This document shows, piece by piece, positions 46,101-56,500 of a stretch of 64,000 nt of DNA (position 1 is the first letter of the stretch; each line of letters starts with the position of its first letter). Source of the DNA: Todiramphus chloris collaris (lineage: Eukaryota; Chordata; Aves; Coraciiformes; Alcedinidae); assembly GCA_025345505.1 (NCBI GenBank), contig JANVCC010000120.1:6512855-6576854 (forward strand), in the 5' to 3' direction. The position numbers were made by a program, and so were the translations under genes. The notes under the pieces were generated by a model. It was not told the origin of the DNA. It ran no database searches and saw only the letters and a list, made by a program, of their open reading frames with translations.

Positions 46101-49100
46101 TACCACCACTACACCTACACAAAGACATCACATTATCTAACCTAAAGGAAACAAAAGGCATCCATCTTGAAAATACATTGCGAAAGTCCTGACCGTGGTA
46201 ATGTATCCACAAAACATCATGATGTCACTTACTGGATCCATGTAACCCATTCTACTATAATTCTCTTCCCTCTGTCTTCTCATCTGTTCTTCCATCTCCC
46301 GCTGCCGTATCATCATTTCCTCCTCCCGCCTGCGGCGCTCCTCCTCCTGCCTGATCATCCCAAAGCAGACCGTTAAACCGCAGCAGTGCAACGTGTTCAG
46401 CACCTCTTATCAACAGCACTTGCACCAGCAATTTAAAAGGCACTTCAGCAAAAAAAAGAAAGACACTTCTATGATGCTCAAATACTTGAGGAAAAACTTA
46501 CACTGCAGCTCAATTTCTCATACACACACTGAAGCAGCAATGGTGTTTCTTGAAAAATAAAAACTTGCATATGTAAGTCATTTAAAAAAGCAAATGCAAC
46601 ACAAGAAAACCCCATGAAACCCAAACCAACCTCAGCTGAATCTCCTTGCGTTTCTGCATCTCTTGATTATGAAGCTCTTCCATACGTCTCAGCTCTTCCT
46701 GACGCCTCATGAGGTCTGCAGAAATGATGCTTGTCAGCAGCTATTTCAGAAACTCATGGCAGATTCAAGCTCAGGTGTGAGTTAGATCAATCCCGTCTGC
46801 ACCACAGCCAACAGCTAACTTCTGAGTTGCACTATTCTAAGCAGTGCTGCACTTAAAACAAAAACTACCAGTTGCTCTTTTTTAAGCCTGAAATTCTCAA
46901 GTTAACAGTAGGAACCATGGACTTATTCACAAAAGCATTAAACTGCCGTACATTTAACCTACCATTTAAAGCAAAAGGATGATACAGAATTCAGAGACCA
47001 TTACCTTGACGCAAGAGGTTTGCCTGATGCTCGTGATAAGCATCTTCCATCTCACTTTCAAGTTTGTCCTTGGCATCTTTCATGTTTTTTGCCACTTGCT
47101 CTCTCTGCTGTTTTTCCATTTCATCTAAAGATTTCCACCTCTGGGAATATTCAAATTCAAAACTGCCAGGCTGAGCGAAACGGGGAGGAGTCTCCCTTTC
47201 CCTGCAGAGAGGAAGATGTGCATTCAGACCAGAGACACTGAAGGGCAATGAAAGATCACAAGCAGAATTATCAGGGAATATCAAAAGAGCCCCAGAAGTA
47301 CCACCTCACAAGTCTGTGAGAGAATGTTGGCAGTGCACAGCATTTTACACACTTCAACCACAGCATTTCATATAAATTCAACTACTATAGGGAATATGGA
47401 GACATCCAAGCAAACCTGCCCACTCAGTTCTACTGCACATCTATCCTGCTCCTATCTCGGCCCTTAGACTCTGCTGCTGGCAACTGGCAACTGCAAAGTC
47501 CTCAACAAAACGGGCCTGTGCCCAAGCTGGTCAAACAGGAGCATATGGAAAGGGGGATTTTTTCAGTGCTGACTTACACTATGTGTCAAAGACAAGTAAT
47601 AATCTGCACTTTCAACTTTAAAATACTTTTCAAAATGTCTGAAGGTCAAAGGTCTATTTTGTCACAAAGAAACTGGAGACTAAGAGTCACTTATTAATGC
47701 AACTAGGAAAGTTCAAAAGCTTTCTTTAACATTAGCACTGTAAAGGAGTTCACCATTTTAGGAATGCTGTGCTAACCTACACTGTTCAAAGACATTGCCT
47801 CTAAACTGTTTGAAGTTTTTGATCAAAGCAAATCATTCTGAACACTTTCCCATACAAACAAGGCTGGCTGGCTCTCCCCAATGCGCTCCCTTTCGTGATG
47901 TGGGAAAAGAAAACATTTCTACAACAAACACATTTAATGCACAGACCTCAACCTAAAACTGCTACTTAGACAAAGACTCAAGAATCATTTTCTCTTGTGC
48001 CCACTGGTCAGCTCCATAAGGCAAATCCACAGGCAAACAGTTTATATTACTCAATGTGAGATACACATTAGGCAAGATAACAAATCTCAACAACAGGATG
48101 AGAAAAGAGTTCAAGGGTTTCTACACATACCAAAAAGCATCCATTACTGGGCTGCCATTTCAGCTTTACCATCTCTTTGTGATACAACGCAGCAAACTGC
48201 TTGTGTAATGCTTAGTGATACCCTCAACAAGTCAGTTTGCTACCATTATCTGAAAACATACTACTACTACAAAACAAACAAACATCCAAAAACTCAAAAT
48301 ACTACTCAAAATCCAAAGCCTGCTTCTGAAAAATGACTCCATCTCCTCCAGGGTCTGGGACAACACTATGCACATCATCCACATACTCTTCATACCAAAA
48401 AATAGTGCCTACTTTTGATACATCGGATTCTTCTGAGCAAGCTTTTCTGGAAGACCATCTTCATCATCCAGTTGTTCCAATGGTTCCACAATAACTGGCC
48501 TAGGAGTGCTGAACAAAAAAATACTCCTTTTACTGTTCTGTAAGAATCTCCATTTTGAACAACCAGAAGCCAGCAATTTTATTTAGCTTAAAACTAAAAA
48601 TCCTAAGCAACAAAAATACTTACGTTGTCAACAAAAACACTCCTTCAGTACACCGTTCAAATGCTTTTCTTGCAGCTGGCTTTGATGCAAATTCAACAAT
48701 GCCTTTTCCTGTCGATCTACCTCGATCATCTACAATCACAACAGCTCTTTCCACTGGACCGAACTGGGAAAAAGCTTCCTCCAGCAACTCGTTGGACACA
48801 TAGGGTGAAAGATTACGCACGGAAAGAGCGGCAGCATGTGTGGCAAACCGAACACGAAGCTGTCTACCCCTCATGGGGGTATCATCCAGTTCTGCCTTCG
48901 CAATTTCTGCAAGAGCTCTAGATTCCTGAGGAAAGTTTAAGATCCAGTTTTAGAAAACCGAGCCGTAAATTACTATTTCGTGAGAATTAAACGGATGGAC
49001 GCACAGTATGAAAGCCTACCAATTTAATGAATCCAAAGCCTTTCCCCTTGTTGATAAAAACCTCTCCTGGCTCCCCATATTTGGCGAACAGTCTCTTAAA

Positions 49101-50178
49101 GTCTTCGTCTGTTATGTCAGCAGGCAAATTCCCAACAAACAAGCGGCAACGCTGAGTATAGGTCTTCTCCCCGGGTCGCCTCAGAAGAGAGAGGTTTGCT
49201 TTAAATCCCTACAAAGAAGCAGAGCAGTTGGAGCCATCACTGCCTGCAGCCCCGCCGCGGCCTTTTCCCGCCAGGACGCCCGGGGCCCCTCCAGGGCACC
49301 GCAAGCCAATGCAGACCCGCGCCGCCTGACAGCCCCCGGCACTCAGGGCACACGCACAGCGTGCCCGGGACCCCCGGGGCCGCCTCCCTTCGCTCGCCCG
49401 CTCCCGGGCCCCCCGCCCCGCGCTCCTCCCCTCAAGATGGCGGCGAGGGCGCGCGGAGCCGCCGTGCCCGGCAGCAGCCGCCGCCATCTTGTGGCTCGGG
49501 GAGGGGGAGGGGGCCATGACTCACCTCGTCCGAGAGCTTCTCGCCGCCGCCGCCGCCGGCCGAGCCTTGCTGCGAAGAGAGGCTCTGCTGTCCCTGGTGC
49601 TGCTGCTGCCCGCGGCCCCGCGGCTCTCCGCCCGGCCCGCCGCGGTGTCCCGGCCCGCCCTTGTGCGGCCCGCCGGGCCCCTGCTGAGGGCCGCCCGGTC
49701 CCTTGGGCCCGCCGCCGGGCGATTGTCCTTGTCCCTTCTTAGGGCCGCCGGCTGGAGTGGGGCTGGGGCTCGGCTTGGGCTGCGGCTGCCCCCCTGGGCC
49801 GGAGGGAGTCGAGGAAGGCGTCGACACCGGGGTCTGTTGCTGCGGAGGCTGCCCCGCGGGCAGCGCGGAGGGCGGAGGCGCTCCCGGGCCGGCCTGGCTG
49901 CCGGTGGGCCCGGCGGTGGTGGCGGCAGATGAAGAGGATGAAGAAGGCGGAGCTGAGGTCGACACGGGCGGCTTCGAAGGTTCAGGCTTCGGGCCTCCGC
50001 CCGGCGGCCCGCCCGGGCCCTGCGGTCCGCCCCCCATAGGGCCACGGTTCTGGCCCATGCCCATGCCTGGCGGCGGAGAGCGGAAATCGTGGTTGGGGCC
50101 GCCGCGGCCGCCGCCGCCTCCTCGCCGGTGGAAACCGCCTCCACCGCCGCCACGGCTACGGAACCGATCCCGCGACAT
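42973..50178 (-). CDS. SFPQ: Splicing factor, proline- and glutamine-rich (PSF), ten coding exons
   Basis: A nuclear DBHS-family protein acting in splicing, transcription, DNA repair and paraspeckles, usually dimerised with NONO or PSPC1. Exons: 49525-50178, 49020-49208, 48624-48925, 48413-48508, 47005-47201, 46631-46715, 46233-46350, 45965-46013, 45764-45885, 42973-43110. All nine introns are GT-AG and the phases give 649 residues plus TAG (human 707). Order: RGG-rich start (1-30), Pro/Gly/Gln low-complexity region to about 210, RRM1 239-309 (LFVGNL at 241, KGFGFIKL at 274), RRM2 314-381, NOPS domain from 382, a long charged coiled coil to about 540, a Gly-rich tail and the terminal NLS KKPRF. 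The low-complexity N-terminus accounts for most of the length difference from mammals. Confidence 0.98.
43111..45763 (-). other. SFPQ: SFPQ intron 9, long and possibly retained
   Basis: At 2,653 bp this is the longest SFPQ intron; the other eight range from 79 to 1,211 bp. Retention would add nine codons (VTYPVVALV) after residue 604 and then stop, removing the C-terminal NLS. In mammals this last intron is known to be retained or alternatively spliced, and a shorter SFPQ isoform diverges at this junction. No independent gene is seen inside it. Confidence 0.7.
45764..45885 (-). CDS. SFPQ: SFPQ coding exon 9
   Basis: Residues 564-604: [40 protein letters not shown], then M. The donor is GACATG|GTAACG, a weak donor before the longest intron. 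Confidence 0.94.
45965..46013 (-). CDS. SFPQ: SFPQ coding exon 8
   Basis: Residues 548-563 plus one base: [17 protein letters not shown] 49-nt microexon-like exon with acceptor ATGCAG|AGG and donor GGGAG|GTAAAG. Confidence 0.93.
46233..46350 (-). CDS. SFPQ: SFPQ coding exon 7
   Basis: Residues 508-547: [40 protein letters not shown]. This is the highly charged end of the coiled coil. The donor is GATCCA|GTAAGT. Confidence 0.95.
46631..46715 (-). CDS. SFPQ: SFPQ coding exon 6
   Basis: Residues 480-507 plus two bases: [20 protein letters not shown] followed by QKRKEIQL. It is coiled coil. The acceptor is CTGCAG|AC and the donor CTGAG|GTTGGT, a weaker donor. Confidence 0.94.
47005..47201 (-). 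CDS. SFPQ: SFPQ coding exon 5
   Basis: Residues 414-479 plus one base: [36 protein letters not shown] and [12 protein letters not shown]. It covers the end of NOPS and the start of the coiled coil. Where human has FAQHGTFEYEYSQ, this copy has a conservatively changed [13 protein letters not shown]. Confidence 0.95.
48413..48508 (-). CDS. SFPQ: SFPQ coding exon 4
   Basis: Residues 382-413 plus two bases. It encodes [20 protein letters not shown] and [11 protein letters not shown], the start of the NOPS domain. The acceptor is GTTCAG|C and the donor CAAAA|GTAGGC. Confidence 0.95.
48624..48925 (-). CDS. SFPQ: SFPQ coding exon 3
   Basis: Residues 282-381 plus two bases. It completes RRM1 ([13 protein letters not shown]) and encodes RRM2 ([30 protein letters not shown]). 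The donor is ACAAC|GTAAGT. Confidence 0.96.
49020..49208 (-). CDS. SFPQ: SFPQ coding exon 2
   Basis: Residues 219-281: [20 protein letters not shown], then RRM1 with RNP2 LFVGNL and RNP1 KGFGFIKL. The acceptor is TTGTAG|GGA and the donor AAATTG|GTAGGC. Confidence 0.96.
49525..50178 (-). CDS. SFPQ: SFPQ coding exon 1
   Basis: Residues 1-218: [20 protein letters not shown], then Pro/Gly/Gln-rich sequence ending GEKLSDE. The donor is GACGAG|GTGAGT. The antisense strand is also open because of the GC-rich codons. Confidence 0.96.
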
Positions 50179-50284
50179 GGTGCTGGGGGAGGAGAAGAGC
50201 TGCTCTGGCCGCGGCTGCTGCTCCTCAGAGCCCGCTGCTCAAAATGGCGGCGAGCTGAACAGCCTCGCCGCCGCCTTTGTCCGC

Positions 50285-50560
50285 CCCTAATATAGTTTTC
50301 CCGCCCCCGGAAGCCACCCACTCCTCCCAGCTAGCCATCTACCGGCCTCGGCGGAGATGACCGATGGGTGGATCCACCAATAGCATGTCCACATTCCACT
50401 AACTCTTTGATCTCATTGGTAGGGAACTTGCCCTCTGCCGATTGGCTCGTTTGACTGCCGACGTTCGCACGGGATGATCCGTTAACCTCCTGTGTGCTGA
50501 TTGGGCCGCATTATCGGCGGGAGGCGAAGTCGCTAACAAGAGCCGGCTTGCGATTGGCTG
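50285..50560 (-). promoter_or_regulatory. SFPQ: SFPQ promoter with TATA-like, E2F and CCAAT elements
   Basis: A TATA-like CTATATTAG lies about 110 bp before the ATG (50,288-50,296). It is directly preceded in the transcript direction by an E2F-type GGCGGGAAA (50,297-50,305). CCAAT boxes lie at 50,415-50,419, 50,441-50,445, 50,500-50,504 and 50,553-50,557 in SFPQ orientation, and one lies reversed at 50,377-50,381. YY1-like AAAATGGCGGC sits in the leader (50,241-50,251), with further YY1 motifs in intron 1 (49,433-49,441 and 49,483-49,491). The pattern fits a strong, proliferation-linked CpG-island promoter. Confidence 0.6.
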
Positions 50561-50579
50561 CCTGGCGAGTCAGTCAGAC

Positions 50580-53500
50580 GGGAGCCCTCCGGCGCCGCGG
50601 CCCGGCAGGGGCAGCCCCGCGCTGCACGGCCCGCGGACCCGGGTCCCGGCCCAGCCCCGCGGCCAGGGCAGGGGGAAGAGCAGGGGCCATGGCAGGGACA
50701 GGAGCAGGGGCACTGGCAGGCGGCTCCAGCCGGCCGGCAGCTTCCGGAGGCCACTCGCCCAACAAGAGGCACCAGGGCCTCGGGGCGCCCCCGGATGGGC
50801 GGCCACAGGCTTCAGCTGGAAAAACGTGAAAGAAATCTTTTTTTTTCCAATGAATATTGTTGGCTACTTCTGGCACGGCCATCAGCCGGGGTGAATTGAT
50901 GGAAAAGTAAATTTGATGAAGGAAAAAAAAAAAAAAAAAATCCTATTTATTCGCTCAAGGGTGGCAGTGGAAACCCAGCTCCAAGGTGGGGGGTCAGTTC
51001 CACCCCATTCCGTGAGCAAAGCACCGAAACTGGGCGCTGGGAACAGCAATCCACAGTTTACAGCTCCTGTAAAAGCAGGACGTGGCTCCGTGCTCCACAT
51101 AAAGTGGGAGTTAATTCCCAAAAACACTCAGCAGGGTAGCCTCAGTAGAAAACTAAAAGAGCTGTAAAAATCCACAGCAATGACGGTCACTGTATTCCAT
51201 GTCCTAACGCAGAAAGCAGCCCTTGCCCCTCCCTAAGGTAGTTGGTTTCAGTGGCATTGCACCGGGGACGAGCTAACGTCAGAACAACGTTCCACTTCAC
51301 AAGCGTTTCCGTGCACCACGCTCCCAAGCTCCCAGTGGTGTTTCACATTCGCCCTCTGAAGAGCCAAACTCGGGGTGAAACCCAAGCAAAAGCCACATGC
51401 TTGCTTCATTTTGCACAGGAACCGTAACTGTTGCATCGTTGTGACAAAATATTATCCATCGATCTCATAAATATTAGTGAGACCCTGGGCAGCCGAGGGC
51501 TCACTTCACTCCTAATAAGATGAATTTCCTTGTGCCTTTCCGTTTTTTAAATGAAAATCCGATGTAGATGGATCTTCTCTCCCAGCCTGCAGGACTTCAA
51601 CCGCTTCCAAGTGCAGAATGGAAGGCCCAAGTTTTAAAATGGATTCTCCCAGCCCCTCTGTGCGAGCAGTAAATGTTTCCACCACGAGGTGTCTCAGAGG
51701 TTAAAGCTCTGGAGGAGAAATTCGGGACTGGCTCTCCCTGCGCACAACCAACCGGCCCTACCCGGCTGCCATACCTGGTTCTGTCTGTTCAGGAAGCAAC
51801 AAAGAATATTGAGTGTAAAAGTTGTTGTGCCCTAAGTTAACTGTGTTTTGGGGAGATATTAATTTTTAGCATCCTGTGAAAGAAACAGAGTGTCATTCTG
51901 CTCCCGGTCCTGCAAAAATCTGTACGACTTCTCTGAAGTCCGTAAAGCAGCTTTGAGCTTCCATGTTCTCTCCTAGCAGAGGCCAGGATATGACTACATG
52001 TCTTGTAACTGCAATATGAGTATCTGCCCTGGGCTTGAAATCAAAGAAACAGCAACGTCGCCAGGAGGACTTTAAATAAAATTGCCCTCTGGTAACAATC
52101 ACTTATTCTGTAAATGTTCACGCCAGGCAGCTGCTGCTCTCGTACAAAAACAAACACTGAGGAAGAAAGCTTGAGATGTTCTCCCCAGTATGGCCCACTG
52201 AAAATAAACTCTCTGCCTGAGACTGGAATCTCCTCCTGACAACTGTGATAACATGCTGAAGAGGCTCCGCAATCTTTCTGTGTACTGATGTGGCTTTGGG
52301 AGGGTTAGAGCATACACACCATAGTTTAGTTTGGTAGGGGCTGTTGGGAGATCTCAAGACCCTTCCCTCTGCGAAAATACTAATACCTGCTTAAGAGATA
52401 ACACTAATACCTGCTTAAGAGATAACACCAGTGTTAGACTCGTGAAGATTTTTATACCGTACATGGGATCTACGAAACTGAACTGAGCCGTGGTAAGATG
52501 CAGACCGTGACTGGAGAGAGAAAAAGAGCCGTGGCAGGCCTGGAGGAGTATCTGGAGGAGGGGATCAGGCTGGCACCGAGCTGTCTGCAGCTACGAGCGC
52601 CTCAGCTGCCGTCGAGCGCAGGGCAATCTCCAGGTAAGGAAGGCAGAGATCTCGGCAGGTGGCTGATTTAGATCCTTTTCCCCTAAGCCTTTCCTCCTCC
52701 TATAAACATAAACAACAGACTGGCAAGAAGAAATCTTGTCTGCATTATCTCTATATTATTAATTGTAGATTGCAGGAGGAAAGAGCAGCATGTGTCCAGC
52801 CTGCCAATTAAGAATAATTACCCCATGAGGTTCTGTAAGTGTCCCGTGTACAAACAGTACAACTGCATGAATCACAGGAACGTGTAACGAAGCAATTAAA
52901 TGTTTCGAGGAGATGCTGTGTCTGCATTCCCTGGGCGTTCCCCGAGCGTTCTTGACCTAGAGGGAAACAATTTAATGGGTGTTTGCACAAATTCAAGCAT
53001 TGTCACGGAGCTAGAGGTGCTCAGGAATTTTAAAAATCGGGAAGCAGAAGGAATGGACATGGAGGGGAGGACAGCGAGGCACCCGAAGGAGCAGGTCAGT
53101 CCTCACCCAGCTGTGGGCTCTGCTGGCCAAGCTGTGGGTGCACTGGGATAAAGCTGGCTGGAACAGCAGGGGGTTCTGCAAGGGGGTGTCATTATACAGC
53201 TCAACACAGCTTCCTTAACAACAGTGTCACCTTTTACAGACTACAGGAGGAAGTAAAATGCCTCCAGCAGCACAAAGCTGAGGGGCAGGGCGGGAGGAGT
53301 GCTGGCAGCTGCTCCAACGGCCGTGCAGCCGCACAGCACAGCTCCCGGCAACTTTCCTGCGGCACTTGATGCCCAGAGTTCTCCTCTCCCTCCTGTGCTG
53401 TTCTCACTCCCTCCCTGAGCACGGATTAAATCTGCTCTCTGAGAGGTTTTTCCCATATACCATGACAAATATGCCTGTAGGACATTTCCTAACCCAGATG

Positions 53501-56500
53501 ATGAAAGTAATGCAGGACCAGATAAGAGATCACAGTGATAGTCAGGCAAATGCAGGGAGACTGGAGGAAGGGACAGGGGGGTTGATTGTCTTTGCACAGC
53601 AACATCATTGATCCCAGGGGAGATAATCTTGATTCCTAGTGGAATAAAAGAGATTTGAACCAGGCTCAAGAGTCTGCAAAAGAGGTAATATTGGACGTGC
53701 AGGGAAGTCTGCCATCTGCACACTACTGGCACCACAAGTTCACAGCTCTGCTGGAGACTGTTTCTCAACCCGAGAGGGTTAAAGTTCAGGGCTTTCCATT
53801 TCTAATTTCTCTGAACTAAATTAAGTTACTGCAATGTCTTAAGTAGCAGTAGTTTTGTGTCCTCTGTCAAAATCCAAACTAGCATCAAAGTCACAAAAGT
53901 GATTTCTTTATGTGAAGGAAATATTGAGCAGACTGGTGAGGAAGTGCAACAGGAAACTTCCCCAGTTGTGTCCCCTTTCCCTCTTCTCCCTGCCCTTCCC
54001 CTGAGGGGCAAGGAAGGTCTCAGGGGGAATGTCTAGCCTGTTTACAGTTCCTGCTTAACAGATTCAAGAACACTGCTTTACTCCTCCATGGGTTTTCTGA
54101 CACTGCTTCGTGTTGAAGCGCTTCTGAGGGAGGGCTTGGCTGGTGACACTGGTTGGCACGACCAACACGGCGCCCGAGAATGTACCTGGTGGAATGGTTG
54201 CTATCAGGAGGGGAATGTTACATCCCCGTTACCACCTGAGAAGCGTTACACGCTGCTACTATAGCCTAGAAGTGCGACTTACCCAGTTCCCACTGCCATT
54301 GTATCCAAGCATCTTTAACACGTTTACCTTCATACCCTGGTTTAAAAACAGAGATCAGGAACTCTTGTAACTTCTCCAAGATCACAAAGTCCATAGAAAG
54401 GTGGGATGAGGAATCTGGTGTCTTGAGCACTGAAACAACTGCTCTCTCCCTCTCCTAGCTGCCTGTTCTCTCCTCTCTCAGCAGTAGCTGTTGTGCCAGC
54501 GGGCAGTGACGCTTGCACACACCGTGTGGCTGCTGGAGGCACACTCCAGTGCACCGAGTCTCTCTGCCAAGAGGTTCCAAGAGCCCTCCGCCTGCAAGGA
54601 AGTCAAGTGGAGTTAAGGGTGTTTTACTGGCTCGCAGGAGCCCTCGGCACAGCCGTGCGACAAAGCCATCCCTCTGTACGCTGCCTTGGGATGTGGAGAG
54701 AAACAAGACACACAGAACTAAAACCTACCCTGCTGCCCTACAGTTAACAGCTTCCACTTCTTCTGTCTAGAGAATTAAAACTTTTGTCACTGACAATAAA
54801 TATGTGCCGAGGATGGGAGGTGGCTGTTAAAAAGAGACTCCTGTTCTTCATTCTTAGGGGCATGACAAGCGCTGAACGGAAAGCGGATACGTCGGCTCTG
54901 TGAAAATAGCAGCAGTTGTGAACTGCAGCTCTGTTAATGTTTGGCTATGCGAAGAATGCAAGTGGGGCAGAATAAGCGAGCAGACTCACAATGCTGGGTT
55001 TCAACAGACTGCCACGCACCTCTTACAGCAAATACATACATTGCTGGTCTTTGAATTGCCTCCCAGTGTCTTCTCTACGCATTTGTATTTTCTTTTTTAT
55101 CTGCTGTTATGTCCAAAACACAAACTCACGCAAAAGGGGGGACACTGGAAACATGGAGGAGTTAACTGTCAGAAAATGAGAACTTTTTTTTCCCTAACGT
55201 GGAAATGATAGAAGTATTCAAATAAACAGCTTTATTCTGCATTGGGGAAAAGCAATGTAGTCACAGTATGAAATTTAGGATGATGTTAAAAGGCAGCAAC
55301 CAGAGTTTGTAAGGGGTCACTCCTGTGAGACTTACTATGAAGAATCAGGAGGTCATCTCCAGAGCACAGAACTGCCCAAAAAACTCCACAGATTATTCAT
55401 GTCATTTTTCAGTAACTCCCAGAAGACAAAGACAAAATTCTGATACTGCTGTAGCATCAGGCAGTTGAACAGACAAAGCAAGACACAAAAGCAAAGAGAA
55501 AATTTGTGTTTCCCCTCTTGGACCTTGACACAAGAATCTACTACAAGCCTGGTAGGAAAGCACTGCAAGAAACAGTGACTTGTGGATGGCGTGCTGGTAA
55601 TTTTTAAAGCTGTAGAGTAAAAAAGATGGAGAGTCATTGACGCAGGGAAGCAGCAGCTGTTTATGGTGCAGGATTAGGCGCAAAAGTCTCGATACCCGAT
55701 TTGGTGACTATCTGTTCAAATATTTCATGACGTCTGCGACTACGTTCTTTCATCACTGTGATTTTAGAAACCCAGTGCAGTTGCCATTATCTCTGTTGTG
55801 GCCATGTTTCGCATCGCTCAGTGACAATGAATGAAAACAACTTCCTTTGTATTTATAACCAGATTCACTTTGGGGATCTGAGAACTGCCATATTTGGTGT
55901 GCAAAAAGTGGTGTCTGGCATGTTGGGAAACAAGAGCCGGTGTTGTTTCGACTTTAAAAGGAAGATGCAGAATAGATTTATAATTATTGTAATTAGAATA
56001 AAAGCGTGATTGTGCTGAACTTAAACCCTGGCCCAAATTTCATAAACACCCCAAAATCCATCCAAATAGAAATTAACTTCATAATTAATACCGGGTCGTA
56101 CCCATTACAAAAAGACACTATTAATTATTGATGATGCCTGTATTTCTTCCTGGCTGTTTACATCACCCCCCAGCTCCTGGAGCGCTGTGATACTGCGGCG
56201 TGTACAAGGGAAGCCCTCAGAGATGTGTAGTGACTGCTCTGCTCCTGGCATGAGGACCTGCTCTTGGATGTTCTTATCAAGCGAAATACAGAGGGCCATT
56301 TGTTTGCATGAGCAGAGCTAGAATATTCTCTTCAGAGTTCAGCTTCCTCCTTTCATCCCACCCACCAGCAGACACTTCCTGACATTTCTCCTGCAGGCAG
56401 AGCAAGGCAACTGCCTTTTCTTTTTTCTTTCTCCCCCCCCCTCTTTTGCAACGGCTGCTTCTTCAGTGATCTGTGGGTGGTGGGGGAAGGGGCTGTTATC

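Noticed and set aside
49703..50290. Plus-strand open frame of 195 codons across SFPQ exon 1
   Set aside because: It is an antisense shadow of the Gly/Pro/Gln-rich SFPQ N-terminus.
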